DNA of 64,000 nucleotides from Pseudomonas moraviensis (GTDB taxonomy: Bacteria; Pseudomonadota; Gammaproteobacteria; Pseudomonadales; Pseudomonadaceae): contig NZ_LT629788.1 of the NCBI RefSeq assembly GCF_900105805.1, forward strand, positions 3,720,001 through 3,784,000, read 5' to 3'. Below are positions 35,124-43,438 of this stretch, piece after piece. The position numbers were made by a program, and so were the translations under genes. The notes under the pieces were generated by a model. It did no database searches. It saw only the letters and a program-made list of their open reading frames with translations, and was not told the DNA's origin. The stretch's first letter is position 1. The number at the start of each line of letters is the position of its first letter.

Positions 35124-36272
35124 TTAGTTAGTGTTCGCGGCGTTCTGTGCCAGATCGCTGTCCGCGCTCAACTCGCGCACCGCGATGTAACGTTCGCTGC
35201 GACGGGTGCGATCCAGCACCTGCCCTACCAATTGACCACATGCGGCATCGATGTCTTCACCACGAGTGGTGCGCACGGTGACGTTGAAGCCGGCCTGATG
35301 CAACTGATCCTGGAAGCGGCGGATGGCATTGTTGCTCGGCCGCTCGTACCCGGAGTGCGGGAACGGGTTGAACGGGATCAGGTTGATCTTGCACGGGATG
35401 TCTTTGAGCAGCTCGATCATTTCCACCGCGTGCTCAAGCTTGTCGTTGACGTCCTTGAGCAAGGTGTACTCGATGGTCAGCACACGTTTCTCGCCAAGGG
35501 CGGACATGTAGCGCTGGCACGACTCGAGCAGCATCTTAAGCGGATATTTCTTGTTGATCGGCACCAATTGGTTACGCAATGCGTCATTTGGTGCGTGCAG
35601 CGACAACGCCAGGGATACGTCGATGTGCTTGGCCAGCTCATCGATCATCGGCACCACACCCGAGGTGGACAGGGTCACGCGGCGCTTGGAGATCCCGTAG
35701 CCGAGGTCATCCATCATCAGATGCATGGCGGCGACGACGTTGTCGAAGTTCAGCAACGGCTCGCCCATGCCCATCATCACCACGTTGGTGATGGCGCGGT
35801 CGACGGTGGCCGGGACGCTGCCGAAAGATTTGTTGGCAATCCACACCTGACCGATGACTTCGGCGGCGGTGAGGTTGCTGTTGAAGCCTTGCTTGCCGGT
35901 GGAGCAGAAACTGCAATCCAGGGCACAGCCTGCCTGGGACGAAACGCACAAGGTGCCGCGTTTGCCCTGGGGAATGTACACGGTCTCGACGCAGCTGCCG
36001 GACGCCACGCGCACCACCCATTTACGGGTGCCGTCGCTGGAGATGTCCTCGCTGACCACTTCCGGACCACGTACTTCAGCAATGGCCTTGAGCTTGTCGC
36101 GCAAGGCTTTGCTGACGTTCGTCATGGCATCGAAATCATCGACGCCAAAGTGGTGAATCCATTTCATTACCTGACCGGCACGGAAACGCTTCTCCCCGAT
36201 TGAGTCGAAGAATTTTTCCATTTCCGGCTGGGTCAGACCCAGCAGGTTTGTTTTAACAGTCGATGTAGTCAT
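35124..36272 (-). CDS. rlmN: Dual-specificity rRNA/tRNA methyltransferase RlmN
   Basis: RlmN is a radical-SAM enzyme that makes 2-methyladenosine at A2503 of 23S rRNA and A37 of some tRNAs. The 382-residue protein contains the radical-SAM cysteines in CALDCSFCSTG, the GEPLLNFDNVVAA block, and the C-terminal catalytic cysteine in DIDAACGQL. The start MTTSTVKTNLLGL is taken over an upstream in-frame GTG or ATG because it matches the family N-terminus. It lies between ndk (28-base gap) and pilF. Confidence 0.96.
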   Translation of the reverse strand: MTTSTVKTNLLGLTQPEMEKFFDSIGEKRFRAGQVMKWIHHFGVDDFDAMTNVSKALRDKLKAIAEVRGPEVVSEDISSDGTRKWVVRVASGSCVETVYIPQGKRGTLCVSSQAGCALDCSFCSTGKQGFNSNLTAAEVIGQVWIANKSFGSVPATVDRAITNVVMMGMGEPLLNFDNVVAAMHLMMDDLGYGISKRRVTLSTSGVVPMIDELAKHIDVSLALSLHAPNDALRNQLVPINKKYPLKMLLESCQRYMSALGEKRVLTIEYTLLKDVNDKLEHAVEMIELLKDIPCKINLIPFNPFPHSGYERPSNNAIRRFQDQLHQAGFNVTVRTTRGEDIDAACGQLVGQVLDRTRRSERYIAVRELSADSDLAQNAANTN

Positions 36273-36300
36273 GGATTCACCTTCACTCTGCAAGCAATGC

Positions 36301-36726
36301 TTAGCGAGTGGTTACTTCAGTAGCTGCGAAGAAGTAAGCGATTTCGCGAGCGGCAGCAGCTTCGGAGTCCGAACCGTGAACGGCGTTGGCGTCGATCGAT
36401 TCAGCGAAGTCAGCACGGATGGTGCCGGCAGCAGCTTCTTTAGGGTTGGTAGCGCCCATCAGCTCACGGTTGCGAGCGATAGCGTTTTCGCCTTCCAGAA
36501 CCTGAACGACAACCGGGCCGGAAGTCATGAAAGCAACCAGGTCACCGAAGAAACCGCGCTCGCTGTGCTCAGCGTAGAAGCCTTCGGCTTCGGCTTTGGA
36601 CAGTTGCTTCAGTTTCGAAGCTACAACGCGCAGGCCAGCGTCTTCGAAGCGAGTGGTGATCTTGCCGATCACGTTTTTAGCAACGGCGTCAGGCTTGATG
36701 ATGGAGAAAGTACGTTGAACAGCCAT
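36301..36726 (-). CDS. ndk: Nucleoside diphosphate kinase
   Basis: Ndk balances NTP pools by passing phosphate through a histidine. The 141-residue protein is of normal length, starts MAVQRTFSIIKPDAVAKNVIG and has the active-site block NAVHGSDSEAAAAREIAYFF. It is separated from iscX by a terminator whose loop contains a perfect -10 box facing ndk, and rlmN follows after 28 bases. Confidence 0.98.
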   Translation of the reverse strand: MAVQRTFSIIKPDAVAKNVIGKITTRFEDAGLRVVASKLKQLSKAEAEGFYAEHSERGFFGDLVAFMTSGPVVVQVLEGENAIARNRELMGATNPKEAAAGTIRADFAESIDANAVHGSDSEAAAAREIAYFFAATEVTTR

Positions 36727-36754
36727 GGTGTAACTCCAGAAACGGTAATTTGCG

Positions 36755-36784
36755 AAAAATTAAACCCGCGAATTATACGCGGGT
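36755..36784 (-). terminator. Terminator after the isc operon, with a -10 box in its loop
   Basis: ACCCGCG (36764-36770) and CGCGGGT (36778-36784) pair around a seven-base loop; read leftward TTTAATTTTT follows. The loop reads TATAATT on the minus strand, a perfect -10 hexamer about 46 bases before the ndk ATG, with only a poor -35 (TTAGGC, 18 bp away). It ends the isc transcripts and may begin ndk transcripts. Confidence 0.75.
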
Positions 36785-36813
36785 TCTTGGGTATTGCCTA
36801 ACCTGCGAGACGA

Positions 36814-37014
36814 TCAGTCCGATTCTGCGGCCCAAAGCTCCTGAACCGCTTCAAGCACCTTCTCGCCGACCCGGCCAGAAGTAGCATCGAAGTCAGGCAG
36901 CTCAAGGATCATCTGCTGCAGACGGACAAAACCTACAGAGTATGGATCGAGCCCCTCGTGGGCCTCGGCCAGCTCTTCGGCAATGCGTTGAACATCATTC
37001 CAACCGTAGCTCAT
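36814..37014 (-). CDS. iscX: Fe-S assembly protein IscX
   Basis: A 66-residue acidic protein that binds IscS and iron and tunes cluster assembly. It begins MSYGWNDVQRIAEELAEAHEGLDPYSVGFVRL and has the usual tryptophan-containing C-terminal helix (VLEAVQELWAAESD). It is the last gene of the isc operon, 14 bases after fdx. Confidence 0.95.
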   Translation of the reverse strand: MSYGWNDVQRIAEELAEAHEGLDPYSVGFVRLQQMILELPDFDATSGRVGEKVLEAVQELWAAESD

Positions 37015-37028
37015 GACAGTCTTACCAG

Positions 37029-37370
37029 TCAGTGCGGCGCTTCGGCCGCATGGTTAAGCGAATATTTCGGAATCTCGACGGTGAGGTCTTCCTCACCGAC
37101 GATGGCCTGACAGGCCAGACGCGATTGCGCTTCCAGGCCCCAGGCACGGTCGAGGAAATCTTCTTCCAGCTCGTCAGCCTCTTCCAGCGAGTCGAAACCC
37201 TCGCGGATGATGCAGTGGCACGTGGTGCAGGCGCAGACACCGCCGCAGGCGCTTTCCATCTCGATGTGGTGTTCGTGGGCCAGTTCGAGAATCGATGTGC
37301 CGGGCGCAGCCTCGACCACCAAGCCTTCAGGGCAGAACTTCTCGTGGGGCAGAAAAATGACCTGCGGCAT
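37029..37370 (-). CDS. fdx: [2Fe-2S] ferredoxin of the isc system
   Basis: An adrenodoxin-type ferredoxin of 113 residues that supplies electrons for cluster assembly. Its four cluster cysteines are in ESACGGVCACTTCHCI and RLACQAIV. Its ATG overlaps the hscA stop by one base (TGATG), which suggests coupled translation. Operon position between hscA and iscX is the standard one. Confidence 0.97.
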   Translation of the reverse strand: MPQVIFLPHEKFCPEGLVVEAAPGTSILELAHEHHIEMESACGGVCACTTCHCIIREGFDSLEEADELEEDFLDRAWGLEAQSRLACQAIVGEEDLTVEIPKYSLNHAAEAPH

Positions 37371-39235
37371 CAGATATCCTCGATTTCATTCAGGTTGCGC
37401 CCCGACAGAGCGGCTTTCACCGTCAGATCCATCCGGCGGGCAGCAAAAGCATCGGTCACTTGCGACAGACGCTTGGTCTGCTGCTCGATGGCGTAACCAT
37501 CGGTACCTTTCATCAGTTCGGCCAGTTCCTGCATCTGCAGTTCGATGACCATGCGCTCTTCGGCGTCGAGCAAACGTTCGCCATCGGTATCCAGCGCACC
37601 CTGCACTGCTTCGAGCAGGCGCTGGGCATCGACTTGCTGCTCGCGCAGAACGCGGGCGACCTTGTCGTCATTGGCGTGCTGGAACGAATCCTTTAGCATC
37701 TTGGCGATTTCGCCATCGGTCAGGCCGTAGGACGGCTTGACCTGAATGCTCGCTTCAACGCCCGAGCCCAGCTCACGGGCAGACACGCTGAGCAGACCGT
37801 CGGCGTCGACCTGGAAGGTCACGCGAATCTTCGCCGCACCGGCCACCATCGCCGGAATGCCGCGCAATTCGAAGCGCGCCAGCGAGCGGCAGTCGCTGAT
37901 CAGCTCGCGCTCGCCCTGCAAGACGTGGATCGCCATGGCCGACTGGCCGTCTTTATAAGTGGTGAAATCCTGAGCGCGGGCGACGGGAATGGTGGTGTTG
38001 CGCGGAATCACCTTTTCCATCAGACCGCCCATGGTTTCCAGCCCCAGGGACAGCGGAATCACGTCGAGCAGCAGCAGTTCGCCGCCATCGCGCTTGTTGC
38101 CAGCCAGGGTATCGGCCTGGATCGCGGCCCCGATGGCCACCACTTGATCCGGGTCGATTTCCGTCAATGGCTGACGACCGAAAGCTTCGGCAACGGCCTC
38201 GCGAACACGCGGCACGCGGGTCGAACCGCCGACCATGACCACGGCGTGGACGTCTTCCAGCTCGATACCGGAATCGCGAACGGCGCGGCGGCAGGCTTTC
38301 AGGCTGCGCGCGACCATCGGCTCGATCAGCGCATCGAATGCTTCACGGGTCAGTTGTGCTTTCCAGTCGCCGTAAGCCACTTCCACACTGGCCGCGTCGG
38401 TCAGGGCTTCTTTGGCCGCACAAGCGGTTTGCAGCAGATTGCGTTGTGCGCCCGGATCGAGATCGGCGGACAGGCCAGCGCTCTCGATGATCCAGCCGGC
38501 AATCGCGTGATCGAAGTCATCGCCGCCCAGCGCGCTGTCGCCGCCAGTGGCCAGAACTTCGAAAACGCCGCCGGTCAGACGCAGGATCGAAATATCGAAA
38601 GTACCGCCACCCAGGTCGTAGATCGCCACCAGACCTTCGGCGTGCTGATCCAGACCATAAGCCACGGCAGCAGCGGTGGGCTCATTGAGCAGACGCAACA
38701 CGTTCAGACCGGCAAGCTTGGCGGCATCTTTGGTCGCCTGACGCTGAGCATCATCGAAGTAGGCAGGAACGGTGATCACCGCGCCAACCAGTTCGCCGCC
38801 CAAGGTCGCTTCGGCACGCTGACGCAGGACCTTGAGAATATCGGCGGACACTTCGACCGGGCTTTTCGGGCCTTGCACGGTGTCGATGAACGGCATGTGC
38901 GATTCGCCACCGACAAAGCGGTACGGCAGTTGCTCGCCCAGTTGCTTGACGTCAGAAAGACCACGACCCATCAAGCGCTTGACCGACAGCACGGTATTCA
39001 GAGGATCGGAGGATGCAGCGAGCTTGGCCGACTCGCCGACTTCGACGCGGTCAGCGTGATAACGCACGGCGGACGGCAGGATGACCTGCCCGTTGGCGTC
39101 GGCCAGCGGTTCGGAGAGACCACTGCGCAGCGCAGCGACCAGCGAATTGGTAGTACCCAAGTCGATCCCCACAGCCAGACGACGCTGGTGCGGTTGAGGA
39201 CTTTGGCCGGGTTCGGCGATCTGCAGTAGAGCCAT
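37370..39235 (-). CDS. hscA: Fe-S chaperone HscA (Hsp70 family)
   Basis: HscA with HscB releases clusters from IscU to acceptors. The 621-residue Hsp70-like ATPase has the nucleotide-binding marks VGIDLGTTNSLVA, IYDLGGGTFDISIL and VGGSTRVPRVR, followed by the peptide-binding domain that recognises the LPPVK loop of IscU. It is shorter than DnaK, as expected for HscA. Start MALLQIAEPGQ matches the family. Confidence 0.97.
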   Translation of the reverse strand: MALLQIAEPGQSPQPHQRRLAVGIDLGTTNSLVAALRSGLSEPLADANGQVILPSAVRYHADRVEVGESAKLAASSDPLNTVLSVKRLMGRGLSDVKQLGEQLPYRFVGGESHMPFIDTVQGPKSPVEVSADILKVLRQRAEATLGGELVGAVITVPAYFDDAQRQATKDAAKLAGLNVLRLLNEPTAAAVAYGLDQHAEGLVAIYDLGGGTFDISILRLTGGVFEVLATGGDSALGGDDFDHAIAGWIIESAGLSADLDPGAQRNLLQTACAAKEALTDAASVEVAYGDWKAQLTREAFDALIEPMVARSLKACRRAVRDSGIELEDVHAVVMVGGSTRVPRVREAVAEAFGRQPLTEIDPDQVVAIGAAIQADTLAGNKRDGGELLLLDVIPLSLGLETMGGLMEKVIPRNTTIPVARAQDFTTYKDGQSAMAIHVLQGERELISDCRSLARFELRGIPAMVAGAAKIRVTFQVDADGLLSVSARELGSGVEASIQVKPSYGLTDGEIAKMLKDSFQHANDDKVARVLREQQVDAQRLLEAVQGALDTDGERLLDAEERMVIELQMQELAELMKGTDGYAIEQQTKRLSQVTDAFAARRMDLTVKAALSGRNLNEIEDI

Positions 39236-39285
39236 GGTGATCAGGTCTTGTCTGTCTGTCAGCGTGCAATCAGGGCAGCGCTGGG

Positions 39286-39807
39286 TTAATCGTCGAGGCG
39301 CTCTTCCAGCTGGCGCACTTCGTAGGTGAGCTTGTCGAGGAACTGCATGCGCCGCATCAGGCGTTCGGCCTGCTCGCGTTGCGCTGCATCATCCCAACAG
39401 GCTGCGAAGCTTTCGTTGAGCTGCTCCTGAGCTGCCTTCAAGCGACGCTTGAATACCGCGACACCGTCGAGGTCGGCACTGTCCTGCAGATCTTCGAGCT
39501 CTTCGCGCCATTGCATCTGCTGCAGAAGAAACTCGGGATCGTGGACGGTGACTTCCATCGGCACTTCATGCCCACTGATTTTCAACAGGTAGCGTGCACG
39601 CTGGGCCGGGCTCTTGAGCGTCTGGTAGGCGTCGTTGAGCCGCGCCGATTGCTCGAGCGCCGAGCGCTGCTCGCGCTCCGAAGCGTCGGCAAAACGGTCG
39701 GGATGGACGCCGCGCGCCAACTCACGGTAGCGCGTGGCCAACTGCTCGAGATCCAGGCGGAAGCTCGGCTGCAGCTCGAATAAAGCGAAATGACAAGGAA
39801 TACCCAC
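39286..39807 (-). CDS. hscB: Fe-S co-chaperone HscB (J-protein), GTG start
   Basis: HscB is the J-domain partner of HscA and binds IscU. The protein has 173 residues if translation starts at the GTG at 39807, giving (M)GIPCHFALFELQPSFRLDLEQL, the usual N-terminus; the longer ATG frame overlaps iscA and adds 13 foreign residues. GAGG precedes this GTG by 7 bases. The J motif HPDRF is present, and the C-terminal three-helix domain ends LDKLTYEVRQLEERLDD. It follows iscA by 8 bases. Confidence 0.92.
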   Translation of the reverse strand: MGIPCHFALFELQPSFRLDLEQLATRYRELARGVHPDRFADASEREQRSALEQSARLNDAYQTLKSPAQRARYLLKISGHEVPMEVTVHDPEFLLQQMQWREELEDLQDSADLDGVAVFKRRLKAAQEQLNESFAACWDDAAQREQAERLMRRMQFLDKLTYEVRQLEERLDD

Positions 39808-39815
39808 GACCAGCC

Positions 39816-40139
39816 TCAGATGTTGAAGCTTTCGCCGCAGCCACACTCACCGCGCACGTTGGGGTTGTTGAACTTGAAGCCTTCGTTCAACCCTTCCTTG
39901 ACGAAATCGAGCTCGGTGCCGTCCAGGTAGGCCAGGCTTTTCGGGTCGATGATCACTTTTTCGCCGTGACTCTCGAACACCTGATCCTCCGCCACTACCT
40001 CGTCGACAAACTCCAGCACGTAGGCAAGGCCGGAACAGCCTGTGGTGCGAACACCCAGACGAATCCCTTCACCTTTGCCGCGCCCGTCGAGGGAGCGCCG
40101 CACGTGTCGAGCAGCCGCTTCTGTCATGCTGATAGCCAT
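39816..40139 (-). CDS. iscA: Iron-sulfur assembly A-type carrier IscA
   Basis: An A-type carrier of 107 residues that passes [4Fe-4S] clusters to targets. The three conserved cysteines are in TGCSGLAYVLEF and the C-terminal ECGCGESF. The start MAISMTEAAARHV is chosen over an ATG eight codons upstream since it matches the family and follows GGAGT. It lies between iscU and hscB. Confidence 0.95.
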   Translation of the reverse strand: MAISMTEAAARHVRRSLDGRGKGEGIRLGVRTTGCSGLAYVLEFVDEVVAEDQVFESHGEKVIIDPKSLAYLDGTELDFVKEGLNEGFKFNNPNVRGECGCGESFNI

Positions 40140-40173
40140 CGGTGACTCCTTACTCGTCGCCAAATCTTGAAAG

Positions 40174-40560
40174 TCAGATCAAGCCTTTCTTCTGCTTGTA
40201 ATCGCGAACTGCCGCTTTGATAGCGTCTTCTGCGAGCACGGAGCAGTGGATTTTCACTGGCGGCAGGGCCAGTTCTTCGGCCAGCTGAGTGTTCTTGATG
40301 GTTTCGGCTTCGTCCAGGGTCTTGCCTTTCATCCACTCGGTGGCGAGGGAACTGGAGGCGATCGCCGAACCGCAGCCGTAGGTCTTGAACTTGGCGTCTT
40401 CGATAACGCCCTGATCGTTGACCTTGATCTGCAGGCGCATCACGTCGCCGCACGCCGGAGCGCCGACCATGCCGGTGCCGACATCAGGATCTTCCGCGTT
40501 CATCTTGCCGACGTTGCGCGGGTTTTCGTAGTGGTCGATGACCTTTTCGCTGTAAGCCAT
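40174..40560 (-). CDS. iscU: Fe-S scaffold IscU
   Basis: The scaffold on which IscS-derived sulfur and iron form clusters. The 128-residue protein starts MAYSEKVIDHYENPRNVGKM; it has the three cysteines in VGAPACGDVMRL, KTYGCGSAIASSS and IHCSVLAED, the conserved aspartate before GTGMVGAPACGD, and the LPPVK motif read by HscA. About 100 bases separate it from iscS. Confidence 0.97.
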   Translation of the reverse strand: MAYSEKVIDHYENPRNVGKMNAEDPDVGTGMVGAPACGDVMRLQIKVNDQGVIEDAKFKTYGCGSAIASSSLATEWMKGKTLDEAETIKNTQLAEELALPPVKIHCSVLAEDAIKAAVRDYKQKKGLI

Positions 40561-40661
40561 GATTCTCAATCCTCACTCATCAGGGCCGCTCTTGAGACCC
40601 TGCAACTGCGCTGCGTAAACCGCCGCGTCGCTACAGGATCTGTATCCGGCGGCTTCTATAG

Positions 40662-41876
40662 TTAGTGTGCCGCCCACTCGATTTTCGAGATATCGACGCC
40701 GTCTTTGTACATGTCCCACAGCGGCGACAGAGCGCGCAGCTTGGTAACGGCCTCGCAGACTTTCTGCGCGGCGTAGTCGATTTCTTCTTCGGTGGTGAAA
40801 CGGCCGAAGGTAAAGCGGATCGAGCTGTGTGCGAGTTCGTCGTTGCGGCCCAGGGCGCGCAGTACATACGAAGGCTCCAGGGACGCCGAGGTGCAGGCCG
40901 AACCGGACGATACCGCCAGATCCTTGAGCGCCATGATCAGCGACTCGCCTTCAACGTAGTTGAAGCTCAGGTTCAGGTTGTGCGGAACGCGGGCGGTCAG
41001 GCTGCCGTTGACGTACAGCTCTTCCAGATGCTCGACCTGCTGGTAGAAACGGTCGCTCAAGGCTTTGATGCGCACGTTTTCAGCGGCCATGTCTTCCTTG
41101 GCTACGCGGAACGCTTCACCCATGCCGACGATCTGGTGGGTCGCCAGGGTGCCGGAGCGCATGCCACGCTCGTGACCGCCGCCGTGCATGGTCGCTTCGA
41201 TGCGCACACGCGGCTTGCGGCTGACGTACAGCGCGCCGATGCCTTTAGGGCCATAAGTCTTGTGGGCGGAGAACGACATCATGTCGACTTTCAGCTTCTG
41301 CAGGTCGATCTCGACCTTGCCAGTGGACTGAGCGGCGTCGACGTGGAACAGCACACCCTTGGCGCGCAGCATCTCGCCGATGGCGGCGATGTCGTTGATG
41401 GTGCCGATTTCGTTGTTGACGTGCATCACCGACACCAGGATGGTGTCTTCGCGCAGGGCCGCGTCGATCATTGCCGGCGTGATCAGACCGTCTTCGGTCG
41501 GCTCGAGGTAGGTCACTTCGAAACCTTCACGCTCCAGTTGGCGCATGGTGTCGAGGACAGCCTTGTGCTCGATCTTGCTGGTGATCAGGTGCTTGCCCTT
41601 GGAGGCGTAGAAATGTGCCGCGCCCTTGATCGCCAGGTTATCGGATTCGGTGGCACCGGAGGTCCAGACGATTTCACGCGGGTCGGCATTGACCAGATCG
41701 GCCACCTGACGACGGGCGTTTTCGACGGACTCTTCAGCCTTCCAGCCGAACACGTGGGAGCGGGACGCCGGGTTACCGAAGTTTCCGTCGACCAGCAGGC
41801 ATTCACTCATTTTCTGCGCAACGCGCGGATCAACCGGGGTGGTTGCAGAGTAATCAAGGTAAATCGGCAATTTCAT
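40662..41876 (-). CDS. iscS: Cysteine desulfurase IscS
   Basis: A PLP enzyme that takes sulfur from cysteine for clusters and tRNA thiolation. The 404-residue group I desulfurase starts MKLPIYLDYSATTPVDPRV; it has the PLP lysine in SFSAHKTYGPKGIGALY and the sulfur-carrying cysteine in SSGSACTSASLEPSYVLRAL. It lies between iscR and iscU. Confidence 0.98.
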   Translation of the reverse strand: MKLPIYLDYSATTPVDPRVAQKMSECLLVDGNFGNPASRSHVFGWKAEESVENARRQVADLVNADPREIVWTSGATESDNLAIKGAAHFYASKGKHLITSKIEHKAVLDTMRQLEREGFEVTYLEPTEDGLITPAMIDAALREDTILVSVMHVNNEIGTINDIAAIGEMLRAKGVLFHVDAAQSTGKVEIDLQKLKVDMMSFSAHKTYGPKGIGALYVSRKPRVRIEATMHGGGHERGMRSGTLATHQIVGMGEAFRVAKEDMAAENVRIKALSDRFYQQVEHLEELYVNGSLTARVPHNLNLSFNYVEGESLIMALKDLAVSSGSACTSASLEPSYVLRALGRNDELAHSSIRFTFGRFTTEEEIDYAAQKVCEAVTKLRALSPLWDMYKDGVDISKIEWAAH

Positions 41877-41926
41877 GGACTATCTCCTAAATCAGGGCTG
41901 GCGTGCCGCGGGTAGCTCTTCGGCTG

Positions 41927-42418
41927 TCATTCGACGGCGGACGCTTCAATCTTGTCCAGGCGTGGCGCCTTGCTGCTGCAACGGCGCTGGTCCTGACGCT
42001 GGGCCACTTCTTGTACCTCACGGCGAGTCACAAGGTCGGCCAAGCTGATACCGCTCAGAAATTCGTGAATCTGCAGGCTCAAGTCGCACCACAGATGGTG
42101 GGTCAGGCAGGTATCACCGGAATGGCAATCGCCCTGGCCCTGGCACTTGGTGGCATCGACCGATTCGTTCACCGCATCGATCACCTGGGCGACCTGGATG
42201 CCCTGCATGTCGCGGGACAACTGGTAGCCACCACCTGGACCGCGAACGCTGGAAACCAGGTTGCTGCGGCGCAGCTTGGCAAACAGCTGTTCGAGGTAGG
42301 ACAGGGAGATGCCTTGGCGCTCGGAGATATCGGCCAGAGACACCGGCCCGTGCTGCGCGTGCAACGCCAGGTCAAGCATGGCGGTCACGGCGTATCGGCC
42401 TTTTGTAGTCAGTCGCAT
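41927..42418 (-). CDS. iscR: Fe-S cluster regulator IscR
   Basis: An Rrf2-family regulator of 163 residues that holds a [2Fe-2S] cluster and represses its own operon when clusters are plentiful. The winged helix is MRLTTKGRYAVTAMLDLALHAQ..SLADISERQGISLSYLEQLFAKLRRSNLV. The three cluster cysteines lie in KCQGQGDCHSGDTCLTHHLW. It is the first gene of the operon, and two IscR-like sites lie at its promoter. Confidence 0.97.
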   Translation of the reverse strand: MRLTTKGRYAVTAMLDLALHAQHGPVSLADISERQGISLSYLEQLFAKLRRSNLVSSVRGPGGGYQLSRDMQGIQVAQVIDAVNESVDATKCQGQGDCHSGDTCLTHHLWCDLSLQIHEFLSGISLADLVTRREVQEVAQRQDQRRCSSKAPRLDKIEASAVE

Positions 42419-42450
42419 GGACAGTTACCACGGAGTTCGGAATGGGCGGG

Positions 42451-42506
42451 AGTATGCAATTCCCGAGCATTTAAGTCAACTATAAGACCTAGTGCTTTAG
42501 TCGGGT
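42451..42506 (-). promoter_or_regulatory. iscR promoter with tandem IscR type 1-like sites
   Basis: On the minus strand TTGACT (42474-42479) and CATACT (42451-42456) form a promoter with 17-bp spacing. A 25-base stretch at 42459-42483 covers the -35 box and fits the IscR type 1 pattern (ATAGTTGACTTAAAT then GCTCGGGAAT) at most positions. A second, weaker copy at 42482-42506 begins ACCCGACTAAAG. In E. coli the iscR promoter also carries two type 1 sites. Holo-IscR binding here would block RNA polymerase directly; binding is inferred. Confidence 0.72.
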
Positions 42507-42559
42507 TTACCCGCAAAAGAGCGCGCGCATGATAGCAAAGGCCTGCGGCGTACAGCCAG

Positions 42560-42660
42560 CGGAACCGCGCTATCGTTATTCGCGAGCAGGCTCGCTCCCA
42601 CTATTGGAATGCATTCATCCGTGGGAGCGAGCCTGCTCGCGAAAAGCAGCGCTGCGGTTC
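42560..42660. repeat. Extended REP palindrome between iscR and cysE
   Basis: Arms TTCGCGAGCAGGCTCGCTCCCA and its complement flank a short spacer, with outer sequences (GGAACCGCGCT and AGCGCTGCGGTTC) that also pair, making a palindrome of about 100 bases. Its right end touches the cysE stop codon. It can fold at the 3' end of the cysE transcript and may also protect it or end it. Confidence 0.8.
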
Positions 42661-43435
42661 AGCCGGCTTTCGATTCATCCTTGCCTTGCACACTGGCGAA
42701 GTCTTCTTCGCGCAGCGAAGGCAGATCTTTCGCACAGTAATTGCTGCCCAGATCCTTCAGCGCGCCGCACATGCCTTCCAGACGCCCGTCCACCGCCTGC
42801 AGATGGTCGAGCAACTGGCCGATGGCGCGGGCCACCGGGTCGGGCATGTCTTCGCTGACACCATAGGCATCAAAGCCGATCTTTTCTGCCATCGCCTTGC
42901 GCTTGGCGTCCTGCTCTTCGTCGTTCTTGACGATGATCCGCCCCGGAATCCCCACCACCGTGGCGCCCGGCGGCACTTCTTTGGTGACCACGGCATTCGA
43001 GCCGACTTTGGCGCCGGCACCCACCGTGAACGGACCGAGCACTTTGGCTCCCGCACCGACCACCACGCCATCACCCAGCGTCGGGTGGCGCTTGCCTTTG
43101 TTCCAACTGGTGCCGCCGAGGGTCACACCTTGATAGATGGTCACGTCGTCGCCGATTTCGGCGGTTTCACCAATGACGATGCCCATGCCGTGGTCGATGA
43201 AGAAACGCCGACCAACCTTGGCGCCCGGATGAATTTCGATTCCGGTCAGCCAGCGACCGAAGTTCGACACCAGCCGCGCCAGCCATTTCAGCTCGTTGCG
43301 CCAGAGCATGCCGGCCAGACGATGAATCCAGATCGCATGCATGCCGGGGTAGCAGGTCAGGACTTCAAAAGCGTTACGTGCCGCCGGGTCTCGATGGAAT
43401 ACGCTCTGGATATCTTCACGCAAACGCTCAAACAT
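42659..43435 (-). CDS. cysE: Serine O-acetyltransferase
   Basis: CysE makes O-acetylserine, the acceptor for sulfide in cysteine synthesis, from serine and acetyl-CoA. The 258-residue protein has an N-terminal helical part (MFERLREDIQSVFHRDPAARNAFEVLTCYPGMHAIWIHRLAGML) and a left-handed beta-helix of hexapeptide repeats with the active-site block IDHGMGIVIGETAEIGDDVTIYQGVTLGG. The second of two tandem ATGs is chosen, seven bases after AAGGA. It follows trmJ closely and precedes the isc operon, whose IscS uses the cysteine. Confidence 0.93.
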   Translation of the reverse strand: MFERLREDIQSVFHRDPAARNAFEVLTCYPGMHAIWIHRLAGMLWRNELKWLARLVSNFGRWLTGIEIHPGAKVGRRFFIDHGMGIVIGETAEIGDDVTIYQGVTLGGTSWNKGKRHPTLGDGVVVGAGAKVLGPFTVGAGAKVGSNAVVTKEVPPGATVVGIPGRIIVKNDEEQDAKRKAMAEKIGFDAYGVSEDMPDPVARAIGQLLDHLQAVDGRLEGMCGALKDLGSNYCAKDLPSLREEDFASVQGKDESKAG

Positions 43436-43438
43436 CAT

